DNA from: Bacillota bacterium | Lineage (GTDB): Bacteria; Bacillota_A; Clostridia; Peptostreptococcales; Anaerovoracaceae | Length of the DNA stretch: 10,700 bases | NCBI GenBank assembly: GCA_017556895.1 | Contig: JAFYLX010000028.1 | Coordinates: 1 to 10,700 of the forward strand | Reading direction: 5' to 3' | The notes under the pieces: model-generated | What the model was told of the DNA's origin: nothing | Databases searched by the model: none | What the model saw: only the letters and a program-made list of their open reading frames with translations | Made by a program: the position numbers and the translations under genes | Part shown: one piece after another, positions 1 to 7,353 of the stretch | How the letters are laid out: each line of letters starts with the position of its first letter | Position numbering within the stretch: position 1 is the stretch's first letter

Positions 1-1059
1 AAGAGTTCTTGCTCTACCGTCTTCTAGACCGAATCTTAACTTAAGAACCTTCTGCTCTCTTTCTGTAAGTGTATCTAAAACTTCCACTAGCTGTTCCTTT
101 AACATGGAGAAAGCTGCTGCTTCTGCAGGTGCTGGAACATCTTCGTCTGGAATGAAGTCGCCAAGATGTGAATCTTCTTCTTCACCGATAGGTGTTTCTA
201 AGGAAACTGGTTCCTGAGCGATCTTCTGGATTTCTCTAACTTTTTCTACTGTAATTCCCATTTCTTCAGCGATTTCTTCAGGGGATGGTTCTCTACCATA
301 TGTCTGAAGTAACTGTCTGGAAACTCTGATTAACTTGTTGATTGTTTCAACCATGTGTACAGGAATTCTGATTGTTCTAGCCTGGTCAGCGATGGAACGA
401 GTGATTGCCTGTCTGATCCACCATGTTGCGTAAGTTGAGAACTTATATCCCTTAGTGTAGTCGAACTTGTCTACAGCCTTGATTAGACCAAGGTTACCTT
501 CCTGGATAAGGTCTAGGAAAAGCATACCACGACCTACGTATCTCTTAGCGATGGATACTACTAGTCTTAAGTTAGCTTCGCAAAGTCTCTTCTTAGCTTC
601 TTCGTCGCCCTTTTCCATTCTCTTTGCTAGTTCGATTTCTTCGTCAGCTGTAAGTAGAGGAACCTTACCGATTTCCTTTAAGTACATTCTTACAGGGTCA
701 TCAACTGCAATGCTCTTTGGAATGGAAGCTTCGATATCTAGGTCTGCCGCTTCGTCAACCATAGCTTCAACATCTGGATCGTGGATAGCGTCTGGGTCAG
801 TTTCAAGTAAAGTTTCGAAGTCGTCCGGTTCGTGTTCGGAAACGATTTCGATGCCCTTAGCCATTAATAATTCGTAGATGTCGTCCATCTGGTTCTTGTC
901 TAAATCTGTCTGATCAAGAACGTCTGCAACCATGCCGTAAGTAAGCTGATTCTTGCCCTTCTTGCCCTTTTCAAGTAGAGCTAGAAATGCTTCCTGCTTC
1001 TTATCAGCAGCTTCAGTTTTAACATCCTGATTCATTGTGTTTTCTAGTTTTTCTGTCAT
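1..1059 (-). CDS. rpoD: RNA polymerase primary sigma factor RpoD/SigA (3' end outside window)
   Basis: This is the housekeeping sigma-70 factor, which brings RNA polymerase to vegetative promoters. The visible 353 residues run in order: a region 1.1-like N-terminus (about 20-90), an acidic linker, region 1.2 starting at [12 protein letters not shown] (120-131), region 2 with the core-binding and -10-melting block (about 158-230, including [19 protein letters not shown] and [12 protein letters not shown]), region 3 (about 240-305) and the start of region 4 ([20 protein letters not shown], 331-350). The frame is still open at base 1. By comparison with B. subtilis SigA (371 residues), the region 4.2 helix-turn-helix and C-terminus, roughly 35-40 residues, are missing only because the window ends. 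The start is set by GGGGGA, 8 bases upstream and inside the end of dnaG. The ATG shares its A with the dnaG stop (TAATG), which suggests translational coupling. Confidence 0.98.
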   Translation of the reverse strand, partial: MTEKLENTMNQDVKTEAADKKQEAFLALLEKGKKGKNQLTYGMVADVLDQTDLDKNQMDDIYELLMAKGIEIVSEHEPDDFETLLETDPDAIHDPDVEAMVDEAADLDIEASIPKSIAVDDPVRMYLKEIGKVPLLTADEEIELAKRMEKGDEEAKKRLCEANLRLVVSIAKRYVGRGMLFLDLIQEGNLGLIKAVDKFDYTKGYKFSTYATWWIRQAITRSIADQARTIRIPVHMVETINKLIRVSRQLLQTYGREPSPEEIAEEMGITVEKVREIQKIAQEPVSLETPIGEEEDSHLGDFIPDEDVPAPAEAAAFSMLKEQLVEVLDTLTEREQKVLKLRFGLEDGRARTL

Positions 1060-2816
1060 TACATTTGTCCCCCATGTATCTTCATTTGTCTTTGCACTTC
1101 CATTAATTTAAGTGTCAAATCTTCGATTGTTGCTTTATTGTGTTCTTCATCCCCTAGGGATAACATGTCGATGATTCGTTTCTCTTCTTTTTCAAGCTGA
1201 GTAAACTTCCATCTGTTGATGCACTGGTCAAACACATCTTTTTCGTTGTCAGTCACGATTATCTTATCTAGTCCTTCTTGCAGTTCCTGACTCTCCTCAG
1301 GATCAAGCCTGTCTATAATCTGGCCGAGGTGGAAATCGCCATAGAGTCCATAAAACTCAAAGCAGATGTTGACCACTTTTTTGCTTATTTCACTTTCAAA
1401 TATATCAATCCACTGCAAAAGCTCTTCAGACAGCGTCGGATCCACAAATAGGCACTTTAAAACAGTAGCCTCAAGGGATGTAAGCTTGTCTACCTTATTA
1501 TCCTTCTGGGCAGTGTGTTGAACAAATTGTCGTTTAGGCTCAACATTAGTATTGCCTAAGATTTCCATTCTTATTGCGCCTTCCGAAATTCCGACGTCTC
1601 TGGAAATCTTTTTAGTATAAATATCCTTTTCTACAGGACCTAATTCGTCTAAAATCGGCTGGATTAGTTTCATATAGTCAATCTTGCCTTCTTCAGTCCG
1701 TAGATTTAGACCACGCTTAGCCGCTTCCAGCTTGTAGTCTGTGTATGACAAGGCTTTATCTATGAGTTTCATAAATGCTTCCTTGCCGTTCTTCTTCACA
1801 TATTCGTCAGGGTCCTTGCCATCCGTAACGTGAAGAACCTTAACCTTGCAGTTCTCGCCCTTGAGGACGTCGATACCCCTTAGAGCCGCCTTCTGTCCCG
1901 CCGCATCAGCGTCATAGGAAAGAACTACGTTCTTAGTGTATCTGTTTACCAGCTTGGCCTGATTTTCTGTGAGGGCAGTCCCAAGAGATGCAGCCACGTT
2001 TGTCACTCCACTTTGATGAAGGGAAATAACGTCCATATAGCCCTCGACGATGATGGCCATACCCGCCTTGCCGATGTCCTGTCTAGTTATATTCAAGGCA
2101 TACAGATTGTTCTTCTTCTGGAAAACCTTGTTTTCAGGTGAGTTTAGATACTTTGGCATCTGCTGGTCCGATAAGGCTCTGCCACCAAAGCCGATAACCT
2201 TACCCGCAGTGTTGATAATCGGGAAAATTACACGATTTCTGAACTTATCATAATATTTACCATCTTTCTCAGAAAGTAAACCAAGTTCGACCAAAATCTT
2301 TTCATCTACGCCCTTAGCCTTGAAGTGGCTATACAATGCGTCCCAGCTGTCAGGTGCGTACCCAAGACCGAACTTCTTAATAGTTCTGTCTTCGATGCCT
2401 CTCTTCGCCATATATGTATAACCGGGGTTCTTGCCCTCAGTTAGATTTCTATAGAAAAATCTAGCGGCTTCTCTGTTGACTTCGTAGTACTTCTCTCTGT
2501 CGTCAGAGTGAACGTTACGCTGGATGGTAATCCCGTGTTCGTTTGCCAGTTTCTCAACGGCTTCGTTAAAGTCGAGGTTGTAGTATCTCTTAACAAAGGA
2601 AACCACGTCTCCAGATGCTCCGCAGCCTCCAAAGCAAGTGAATATCTGCTTCTGCGGTGACACAATAAAAGAAGGCGTCTTTTCGTTGTGGAAAGGACAA
2701 AGTCCTTTGTAATTAGCTCCTGCACGTTTCAACTGAACCGTGCGTCCGATGACGTCTACTATATCTATCTGGCTTTTTAATTCTTCTACCGCTTCTTTGC
2801 TAAAAGAAAAACTCAT
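1059..2816 (-). CDS. dnaG: DNA primase DnaG
   Basis: Primase makes the RNA primers for lagging-strand and origin synthesis and works with the replicative helicase. At 585 residues it has normal length. The N-terminal CHC2-type zinc domain has C40, H43, C61 and C65. The usual second pair is CxxC, but here it reads CFGGCG, one residue longer. The RNA polymerase/TOPRIM core follows: FRNRVIFPI (about 192-200), FGGRAL (210-215), the catalytic glutamate in VEGYMD (E258), YDADAAG (301-307) and DPDEY (335-339). The C-terminal part (about 430-585) is the poorly conserved helicase-binding region. The start at 2816 is preceded by an unusual G-rich site (GGGGGCGAG). A 102-base, AT-rich gap separates it from dgt and holds TATAAA/TATTAT-like boxes with no convincing -35, so an internal promoter is possible but not shown. 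The stop overlaps the rpoD start by one base. Confidence 0.98.
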   Translation of the reverse strand: MSFSFSKEAVEELKSQIDIVDVIGRTVQLKRAGANYKGLCPFHNEKTPSFIVSPQKQIFTCFGGCGASGDVVSFVKRYYNLDFNEAVEKLANEHGITIQRNVHSDDREKYYEVNREAARFFYRNLTEGKNPGYTYMAKRGIEDRTIKKFGLGYAPDSWDALYSHFKAKGVDEKILVELGLLSEKDGKYYDKFRNRVIFPIINTAGKVIGFGGRALSDQQMPKYLNSPENKVFQKKNNLYALNITRQDIGKAGMAIIVEGYMDVISLHQSGVTNVAASLGTALTENQAKLVNRYTKNVVLSYDADAAGQKAALRGIDVLKGENCKVKVLHVTDGKDPDEYVKKNGKEAFMKLIDKALSYTDYKLEAAKRGLNLRTEEGKIDYMKLIQPILDELGPVEKDIYTKKISRDVGISEGAIRMEILGNTNVEPKRQFVQHTAQKDNKVDKLTSLEATVLKCLFVDPTLSEELLQWIDIFESEISKKVVNICFEFYGLYGDFHLGQIIDRLDPEESQELQEGLDKIIVTDNEKDVFDQCINRWKFTQLEKEEKRIIDMLSLGDEEHNKATIEDLTLKLMEVQRQMKIHGGQM

Positions 2817-2918
2817 CTCTCGCCCCCAAAATATCTTTATAATATTTTATACGCAAAAGATGAGTGATTTCCTTTTTTTAATTTAAGATTTTTATGTAAA
2901 TTAATATATTTTTTTGTA

Positions 2919-3932
2919 TTATTTCCAGCCCTTTGGAACGAATAAATCTGTGTATAAACTTAAGGCATATCTATCTGTCATACCTGCAACAAAGTCTTTA
3001 ACGGCCTCATTTATGCCTTCTCTTTTAGCAACTTCCTGTAGGTCTTCTGGAAGCTTTTCTTCGTGTTCTAGGAAGTAGTCATAAAGTGCTTTTATGACAA
3101 CCCCAACCTTGGCTAGATCTTCTTCCTTCTTAACTAGGCCAGACTTATATACATTCTTGAACATGAAGGATCTAAGAGTTAATAATTCCTGCTTAAATGC
3201 CTCGCTCTGCAGGATTTCATCCTTTCCAACGCTGTTTTCTATTACGTCATTAACCATCGCATCGATTCTCTCTCTATGGCTATAGCCAAATAACTCTAAA
3301 GAGCTCTTTGGAATGTCATCGATGGAAATAACTCCACTTCTAACGGCATCATCGATGTCGTGGTTGATGTATGCGATTCTGTCACTCAACTTTACGATTT
3401 GACCTTCTAGAGTAAAAGGCTTAACGGGTCCAGTGTGATTTACGATACCGTCTCTAACCTCTGCAGTAAGGTTCATACCCTTTCTGTTTGATGTAGATTC
3501 AAGTACGTCAGCGACTCTAAGGCTCTGTACGTTATGTTCGAAACCGCCCGGATGGATTGAGTTTAGCACGTCCTCGCCGTTGTGACCAAAAGGTGTGTGT
3601 CCAAGGTCGTGGCCAAGGGCGATAGCCTCAGTAAGGTCTTCGTTTAGATTAAGAGCCCTTGCTATAGTTCTCGCAATCTGTGAAACCTCGATTGTATGTG
3701 TAAGTCTAGTTCTGAAGTGGTCTCCTTCTGGCGCTAAGAAAACCTGTGTCTTATGCATCAGTCTTCTAAAAGCCTTGGAGTGGATAATTCTATCTCTATC
3801 CCTCTGGAATTCAGTTCTAGTAGCACATTTTTCTTCTTCTACCTGTCTTCCCTTAGATTCTGCTGACTTAGCAGCATAAGGTGAAAGGATTTGTTTTTCC
3901 CTATTTTCTAGGTCGATTCTAGTCATTCTCAT
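2919..3932 (-). CDS. dgt: Deoxyguanosinetriphosphate triphosphohydrolase-like HD-domain protein
   Basis: Members of this family cleave dNTPs to deoxynucleoside plus triphosphate and help set dNTP pools. The 337 residues carry a complete HD-domain metal site: H79 in RLTHTIEVSQIAR, the adjacent H108-D109 in GHDLGHTPFGHNGE, and D184 in KLSDRIAYINHDIDD. The N-terminal block RDRDRIIHSKAFRRLMHKTQV (about 45-64) is characteristic of the dGTPase branch of the HD superfamily. The length suits the shorter Bacillota form rather than the longer E. coli Dgt. Substrate preference cannot be read from sequence, so the dGTP-specific name is family convention. The start at 3932 lies 8 bases after GAGGGG; a second ATG two codons in is less well placed. 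Forty-two bases separate it from dut upstream, another nucleotide-pool enzyme, and dnaG follows. This order recurs in Clostridia. Confidence 0.95.
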   Translation of the reverse strand: MRMTRIDLENREKQILSPYAAKSAESKGRQVEEEKCATRTEFQRDRDRIIHSKAFRRLMHKTQVFLAPEGDHFRTRLTHTIEVSQIARTIARALNLNEDLTEAIALGHDLGHTPFGHNGEDVLNSIHPGGFEHNVQSLRVADVLESTSNRKGMNLTAEVRDGIVNHTGPVKPFTLEGQIVKLSDRIAYINHDIDDAVRSGVISIDDIPKSSLELFGYSHRERIDAMVNDVIENSVGKDEILQSEAFKQELLTLRSFMFKNVYKSGLVKKEEDLAKVGVVIKALYDYFLEHEEKLPEDLQEVAKREGINEAVKDFVAGMTDRYALSLYTDLFVPKGWK

Positions 3933-3974
3933 AATACTGTCCCCTCGATTAATATTGTGTAAAATCCGTTTTCC

Positions 3975-4412
3975 CTATTTGATGCCTGTGTGTCCAAATC
4001 CACCGGCCCCACGCTCAGTCTCGTCGATTTTTTCAGTTACTACGAATTCCCCTTTTACGTAACTTGCGAATACTACCTGAGCGATTCTGTCGCCGTTATG
4101 AATTGTATAAGGCTCGTTGCTAAAATTAATTAGCGGCACGTTCCATTCGCCTCTGTAGTCGCTATCAACAGTACCAACGCCGTTAACTAAACCGATTCCG
4201 TGTTTAATTGCCATGCCGGATCTTGCTCTAATCTGAGCCTCGATGCCAACAGGAAGTTCCACTAAAAGTCCAGTAGGAACAAGTCTTCTCTCACCCGGCT
4301 GAAGTGTTACAGGCTCATCCAAATATGCTCTTAAGTCCGCACCTGCACTGCCCTCAGTCTCGTATGTAGGAAGTACTCCGCTTTTGCTAATAATCTTAAT
4401 TTCAGCTTTCAT
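3975..4412 (-). CDS. dut: Deoxyuridine 5'-triphosphate nucleotidohydrolase (dUTPase)
   Basis: This enzyme hydrolyses dUTP to dUMP and pyrophosphate, keeping uracil out of DNA and supplying dUMP for dTMP synthesis. At 145 residues it is the trimeric type, and all five family motifs are present in order: AGADLRA (23-29), RSGMA (64-68), GTVDSDYRGEW with catalytic D83 (80-90), GDRIAQVVF (107-115), and the glycine-rich C-terminal RGAGGFGHTG (134-143) that closes over the active site. In motif 5, His stands where Ser is most common (GFGSTG). The start is supported by AGGAGA, 5 bases upstream. It lies between the M16 peptidase gene (54 bases upstream) and dgt (42 bases downstream) on the same strand, so co-transcription is likely. 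Confidence 0.98.
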   Translation of the reverse strand: MKAEIKIISKSGVLPTYETEGSAGADLRAYLDEPVTLQPGERRLVPTGLLVELPVGIEAQIRARSGMAIKHGIGLVNGVGTVDSDYRGEWNVPLINFSNEPYTIHNGDRIAQVVFASYVKGEFVVTEKIDETERGAGGFGHTGIK

Positions 4413-4436
4413 ATTTTTCTCCTATATGTAAATCCC

Positions 4437-4456
4437 GCCATGCCGCAAGGCTAGGC
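4437..4456 (-). other. Intercistronic stem-loop between the M16 peptidase gene and dut
   Basis: In the transcript, GCC-UA-GCC pairs with GGC-AU-GGC around a UUGC loop, leaving a 2x2 internal mismatch. It lies just after the peptidase stop and before the dut ribosome site, and no T-run follows. It is therefore not an intrinsic terminator. It could be a processing or mRNA-stability element, or chance. Confidence 0.3.
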
Positions 4457-4466
4457 ACAAGTAATT

Positions 4467-5723
4467 CTATGCGTTAATTAGTTTCTGTAAATTAAATTTC
4501 TTGTCTGTTACACAGCATGCGCAGTAGTTCTTAGGGTCACAAACGATTGGCTTAATCGCATCGATAGACTCCTTAGTAACGTTATCAAGTCCTGAAATAA
4601 CTTCTTCTGCCGTGAATACCTTGCCAAGAAGAAGCAGGTTCTTACCGATGGCAAACATTCTGCTCGCAACGTTTTCCTGGCTGAAGATATAGCTTGATTT
4701 TAGCTGTTCCTTAGACATGGAAAGTTCTTCGTCAGTAACTCCGTGTCTATCTAGGATATCTAATTCTTCCTTGATTCCTTCGATAGCCTGTGGAATCTTG
4801 TCGTGGCTGATGCCTGCGTAAATATTGAAATATCCGTCTGTACTGAAAGCGCTGTTCATTGAGTATACGCTATATGCCAGCCCCTTTTCTTCTCTAATAT
4901 TCTGGAAAAATCTTGAGCTCATGCTGCCGCCCATAATGCTGTTTAGCACGTTGAAGCTATAGTATCTTGGGTCGTCAAGGCTTACGCTTCTTGTACATAG
5001 GCAAAGGTGTGTCTGAAGGATATCCTTAGCGATAACCTTGAATCTAGGCTGGTAAAGAGAAGTCTTGTTTTCTCTAGGCGTCTTAGTCGCTCTAAGCTTT
5101 TCGAACTTGTCTTCTAAGAACTTGCAGATTTCATCTTCGTCGATGTTACCTGCAACAGAAATAACGATATTATCTCTTGTATAAGTTCTATCTTTATATT
5201 CTACCATTACTGGTCTTGTGATTCTGTTTAATGATGTTTTGTTACCGATGATGGAATTTCCTAAAGATGCTCCCTTAAAAGTCATTTCAGTAACTGTGTC
5301 ATGGCAAAGGTCATCAGGCTGGTCTTCGATCATCTTGATTTCTTCGAAGATTACCTTTCTTTCCTTAGTCATCTCGCGCGCGTCGAACACGGAGTTGTTT
5401 AGCATATCTAGAAGCACTTCTGCTCCGGATAAGATGTGTGTGTTGATTGTCTTAACGTAGTAGCATGTAGCTTCCTTGCTTGTAAATGCGTTCATCTGTC
5501 CGCCTAACTTATCTACGTCTTCTGCGATCTGTCTTGCGTTTCTCTTTTCTGTTCCCTTGAACATCATATGTTCGATGAAGTGAGAAATCCCTGCAACCTC
5601 AGGAGTTTCATCTACCGCACCGTTCTTAACCCAAATCCCGATTGCCGCTGAATTTACGTGTGGAATCTTCTCCATTGCAACTCTAACACCGCAATCTAAA
5701 GTCTTTATATTAACTCTTTTCAT
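4467..5723 (-). CDS. M16 family zinc peptidase (insulinase/mitochondrial processing peptidase-like, MlpA/YmxG type)
   Basis: This is a single-domain-pair M16 metallopeptidase of 418 residues. The inverted zinc motif HxxEH is HFIEH (H48, E51, H52). The third zinc ligand, in the family pattern of about 76 residues further on, is E128 in VIFEEIKMIED. The second half has the usual M16 C-terminal features, including GGSMSSRFFQNIREEKGLAY (about 265-284), which helps bind substrate. No signal peptide is visible, so it is predicted to be cytoplasmic. In Bacillus the homologue is mlpA/ymxG, which sits near pnpA; here it heads the dut-dgt-dnaG-rpoD run. AGGAG lies 7 bases before the ATG. Its substrate cannot be inferred. 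Its promoter region is shared with the divergent cysteine-rich gene. The family call is firm, but orthology to MlpA is less certain. Confidence 0.94.
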   Translation of the reverse strand: MKRVNIKTLDCGVRVAMEKIPHVNSAAIGIWVKNGAVDETPEVAGISHFIEHMMFKGTEKRNARQIAEDVDKLGGQMNAFTSKEATCYYVKTINTHILSGAEVLLDMLNNSVFDAREMTKERKVIFEEIKMIEDQPDDLCHDTVTEMTFKGASLGNSIIGNKTSLNRITRPVMVEYKDRTYTRDNIVISVAGNIDEDEICKFLEDKFEKLRATKTPRENKTSLYQPRFKVIAKDILQTHLCLCTRSVSLDDPRYYSFNVLNSIMGGSMSSRFFQNIREEKGLAYSVYSMNSAFSTDGYFNIYAGISHDKIPQAIEGIKEELDILDRHGVTDEELSMSKEQLKSSYIFSQENVASRMFAIGKNLLLLGKVFTAEEVISGLDNVTKESIDAIKPIVCDPKNYCACCVTDKKFNLQKLINA

Positions 5724-5784
5724 TTAATCTCCTTTTTGTATAGGTAAAACCCGTAATGTTTCAACCTTCAATTTTTAACAATAT

Positions 5785-5793
5785 ATTTTAACA
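5785..5793 (-). promoter_or_regulatory. Candidate extended -10 promoter for the M16 peptidase-dut-dgt-dnaG-rpoD operon
   Basis: On the minus strand the bases read TG-T-TAAAAT, a 5-of-6 -10 box with the TGn extension that can replace a -35. No good TTGACA lies upstream. Transcription would begin near 5778, leaving a leader of about 55 bases. The element overlaps the AACA upstream half of the opposite-strand promoter. Confidence 0.35.
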
Positions 5794-5818
5794 CATTTTG
5801 CGCCCTTTTCATATACTA
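5788..5818 (+). promoter_or_regulatory. Candidate late-sporulation (sigma-K-type) promoter of the cysteine-rich gene
   Basis: AACA (5790-5793), a 16-base spacer and CATATACTA (5810-5818) match the sigma-K consensus mACm-N16-CATAnnnTA at every constrained base. The same bases can also be read as a sigma-A promoter, TTAACA-18-TATACT, with one mismatch in each box. Start of transcription would be near 5824-5826. The strong ribosome site AAGGAGG (5842-5848) then lies 8 bases before the ATG. The coat-like protein downstream favours the sporulation reading. Confidence 0.55.
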
Positions 5819-5856
5819 CAAAAGAAAGATATTGGACTTTTAAGGAGGTAATTTTT

Positions 5857-7014
5857 ATGAGCTGCTTTGGTGGGAGAATCTCCCAAGACCTCTATCAAAA
5901 CTGCTGTAACTCCAATACTCTATGTGAATTTAATGGCGATTTAAGTAGTGTCAACTCTGAGCCTATCTATGTGCAAAAGGTATATGACGCTGTCTTATTC
6001 AACTTACAAGGAATGAAAACTGTTCAAAACACAAGTTTTACTCCGGCTTTGCCACATGGACACAGAGTTAAGAGAGTTGTCGATATTAGAGTAAAAAAAT
6101 ACTTTAACCCTTGCAACGTAGATGACCCTATAAATTTAAAATTAGATGTTAACACTTCAATCTCAGGCGCAACCTTCCTGCAAAATTGTAACGGAGATTA
6201 TCTTCAGACCATCGGTGCTGACGGTACTTTCTCCGAAAAAATCCTTTACGCAGAAACTAGTGAATGCGACGACCAGTGTAAAGGTACCCCTATCTTCGGT
6301 ACACAAAACATTGCAATTACCGGTAACGTAATAATCGAGCTCGATTTATTATTATGCGACGCTTGCAACATTGATTCAATCTTTACGGTATGCGCTAACG
6401 TAAATATAGCTGAGGCAAACAACCCTCTAGTACTTACTAATTTCTTCGAAATATGTATGCCTTCAGCAATAGATACGGCCTTCCTTCCAAGGTTTACAGA
6501 AGTCACAAACTCTGCCTGCGAAGCGAGACTGGCAACTAACAACTGCGGCCGTGACCTAGCCGTTGACAGCAATGGCTGTATCAGAGGCAACCTCATCATC
6601 GCAATCTGCGTAACCTGCGAAAAGAAAATCCTGGTACCAGTCCAGCTGTGCGTTCTGTCAACGGGCTATGCCAAGGCGCCGCTCCAGCAAAACACAATCT
6701 GCGGCGCCTTCCCTACTCTCTTCCCGAACCAGATGCGAGTAGAGGACACGGCCGCCGGTTGTTGTGATCACTACGGTCATTCGAACCACGGCGGACACAG
6801 TCACACAGGCCACGGCGGATACGACGCTTACTGCGGTACCGCGGCCTCTGGCCACGGCGGACATCACCATAATGACTCCCGCTGCGACCTAGACGATTGC
6901 GATGCAGGCGATGGATGCGCAAGAAGCGTCGGACAGAATAGTTGCGGATGCGACGACGACTGTTGTGATGCCCCTGCCCCATGTAAACCCCATAGACCAC
7001 AACCAAGAAGATAG
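5857..7014 (+). CDS. Cysteine-rich protein with His/Gly-rich tail, probable spore coat or exosporium component
   Basis: I do not recognise a named family. The 385 residues contain 30 cysteines, including CC pairs at 16-17, 302-303 and 369-370, and no signal peptide or membrane segment. The N-terminal part includes SEPIYVQKVYDAVLFNLQGM (34-53), which looks like a conserved core. The middle (about 150-275) is beta-rich and may hold a duplicated unit: ITGNVII at 154-160 and IRGNLII at 242-248, each followed by cysteines. From about 300 the chain changes to a low-complexity tail with ten His within 305-338 (GHGG repeats), then Asp/Cys clusters and a basic, proline-rich end. This composition fits a cross-linked, metal-binding spore surface protein. 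A mother-cell-type promoter, a very strong ribosome site and a terminator make it a single-gene unit. The GC content of the second half is visibly higher. CDS confidence is high; the role is inferred. Confidence 0.88.
   Translation: MSCFGGRISQDLYQNCCNSNTLCEFNGDLSSVNSEPIYVQKVYDAVLFNLQGMKTVQNTSFTPALPHGHRVKRVVDIRVKKYFNPCNVDDPINLKLDVNTSISGATFLQNCNGDYLQTIGADGTFSEKILYAETSECDDQCKGTPIFGTQNIAITGNVIIELDLLLCDACNIDSIFTVCANVNIAEANNPLVLTNFFEICMPSAIDTAFLPRFTEVTNSACEARLATNNCGRDLAVDSNGCIRGNLIIAICVTCEKKILVPVQLCVLSTGYAKAPLQQNTICGAFPTLFPNQMRVEDTAAGCCDHYGHSNHGGHSHTGHGGYDAYCGTAASGHGGHHHNDSRCDLDDCDAGDGCARSVGQNSCGCDDDCCDAPAPCKPHRPQPRR
6787..6861 (+). repeat. Short imperfect coding repeats (CACGGCGGA) in the His/Gly tail
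   Basis: The 9-mer CACGGCGGA occurs at 6787-6795, 6811-6819 and 6853-6861. The last two copies share the longer GGCCACGGCGGA. They encode the HGG units of the tail, so this is coding low complexity that may vary in copy number between strains. Confidence 0.7.
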
Positions 7015-7061
7015 ATGATTTATTGATTTTTGATCTTCAATAAACAAACAACAAAAAATAT

Positions 7062-7097
7062 AGGCTGCGAAACTCAAATCTCGCAGCCTTATTTTAT
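7062..7097. terminator. Intrinsic terminator, probably bidirectional
   Basis: AGGCTGCGA (7062-7070) and TCGCAGCCT (7081-7089) form a perfect 9-bp stem with a 10-base loop. TATTTTATT follows on the plus strand, 47 bases after the stop of the cysteine-rich gene. On the minus strand the stem is followed by ATATTTTTTG, so it can also end the convergent operon that stops at 7354. Confidence 0.88.
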
Positions 7098-7102
7098 TAA
7101 AA

Positions 7103-7337
7103 TTGCCACACAGGCTAATTGTAAACATGTAGAATGGCAAAATGTTATGGGATTTTGCCATAAATAAGCCCTTAATGTAATCAATATGGCAAATAGTTTA
7201 ATTATACTTGCCACTTTTCGATGAATTCTCCTCATCTTAGTGGAATTCTCGATATTAGTTTGCCACTGACGCCCTAATCTCAGCCAGTTCGTGGCAAAGT
7301 TAATAGGATATATAATATCAGCCACCTAATCTTGCCA
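7103..7337. repeat. Array of TTGCCA/TGGCAA half-sites in a convergent non-coding spacer
   Basis: Exact TTGCCA lies at 7103, 7155, 7208, 7260 and 7332, and exact TGGCAA at 7135, 7187 and 7292 (first bases). A degenerate TGGAAT sits near 7241, where the missing partner would be. The direct period of TTGCCA is 52, 53 and 52 bases, and each TTGCCA-to-TGGCAA step is 32 bases. Sequence between half-sites is not conserved. About 0.1 copy is expected by chance in 235 bases. The spacer (7015-7353) contains no credible gene, only the terminator at its left end and this array. Function is unknown: possibilities are protein binding sites, a chain of RNA hairpins in the 3' untranslated region of the operon to the right, or a decayed repeat element. 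Confidence 0.6.
7134..7161. repeat. Perfect 10-bp inverted repeat inside the TTGCCA array
   Basis: ATGGCAAAAT (7134-7143) and ATTTTGCCAT (7152-7161) are perfect reverse complements around an 8-base loop. No T-run follows on either strand, so this is not a terminator. It is the best hairpin or operator-like palindrome in the array. Confidence 0.65.
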
Positions 7338-7353
7338 AATCCAGCCTCACATC

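Noticed and set aside
467..877. Plus-strand open frame opposite rpoD
   Set aside because: It is antisense to a fully conserved sigma factor, Ser/Ile-rich, and has no ribosome site.
2817..2918. Terminator after dgt or clear promoter before dnaG
   Set aside because: The gap is AT-rich with T-runs, but I find no stem worth the name and no -35 at proper distance from the TATAAA or TATTAT boxes.
5731..5760. TTGAAA-16-TATACA as a promoter for the M16 peptidase operon
   Set aside because: Transcription would begin inside the ribosome site itself, leaving no usable leader.
6246..7161. Several minus-strand open frames opposite the Cys-rich gene
   Set aside because: They are overlapping Arg/Val-rich shadows of the GC-rich half of the coding strand, without ribosome sites. 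The plus-strand gene has a strong one, plus promoter and terminator.
7089..7325. Minus-strand open frame of 78 codons across the TTGCCA array
   Set aside because: It starts with GTG, has no ribosome site, runs into the terminator stem, and its composition looks like translated repeats.
7103..7337. CRISPR array
   Set aside because: The repeated part is only 6-8 bases and alternates in orientation; CRISPR repeats are longer and directly oriented, and no cas genes are nearby.
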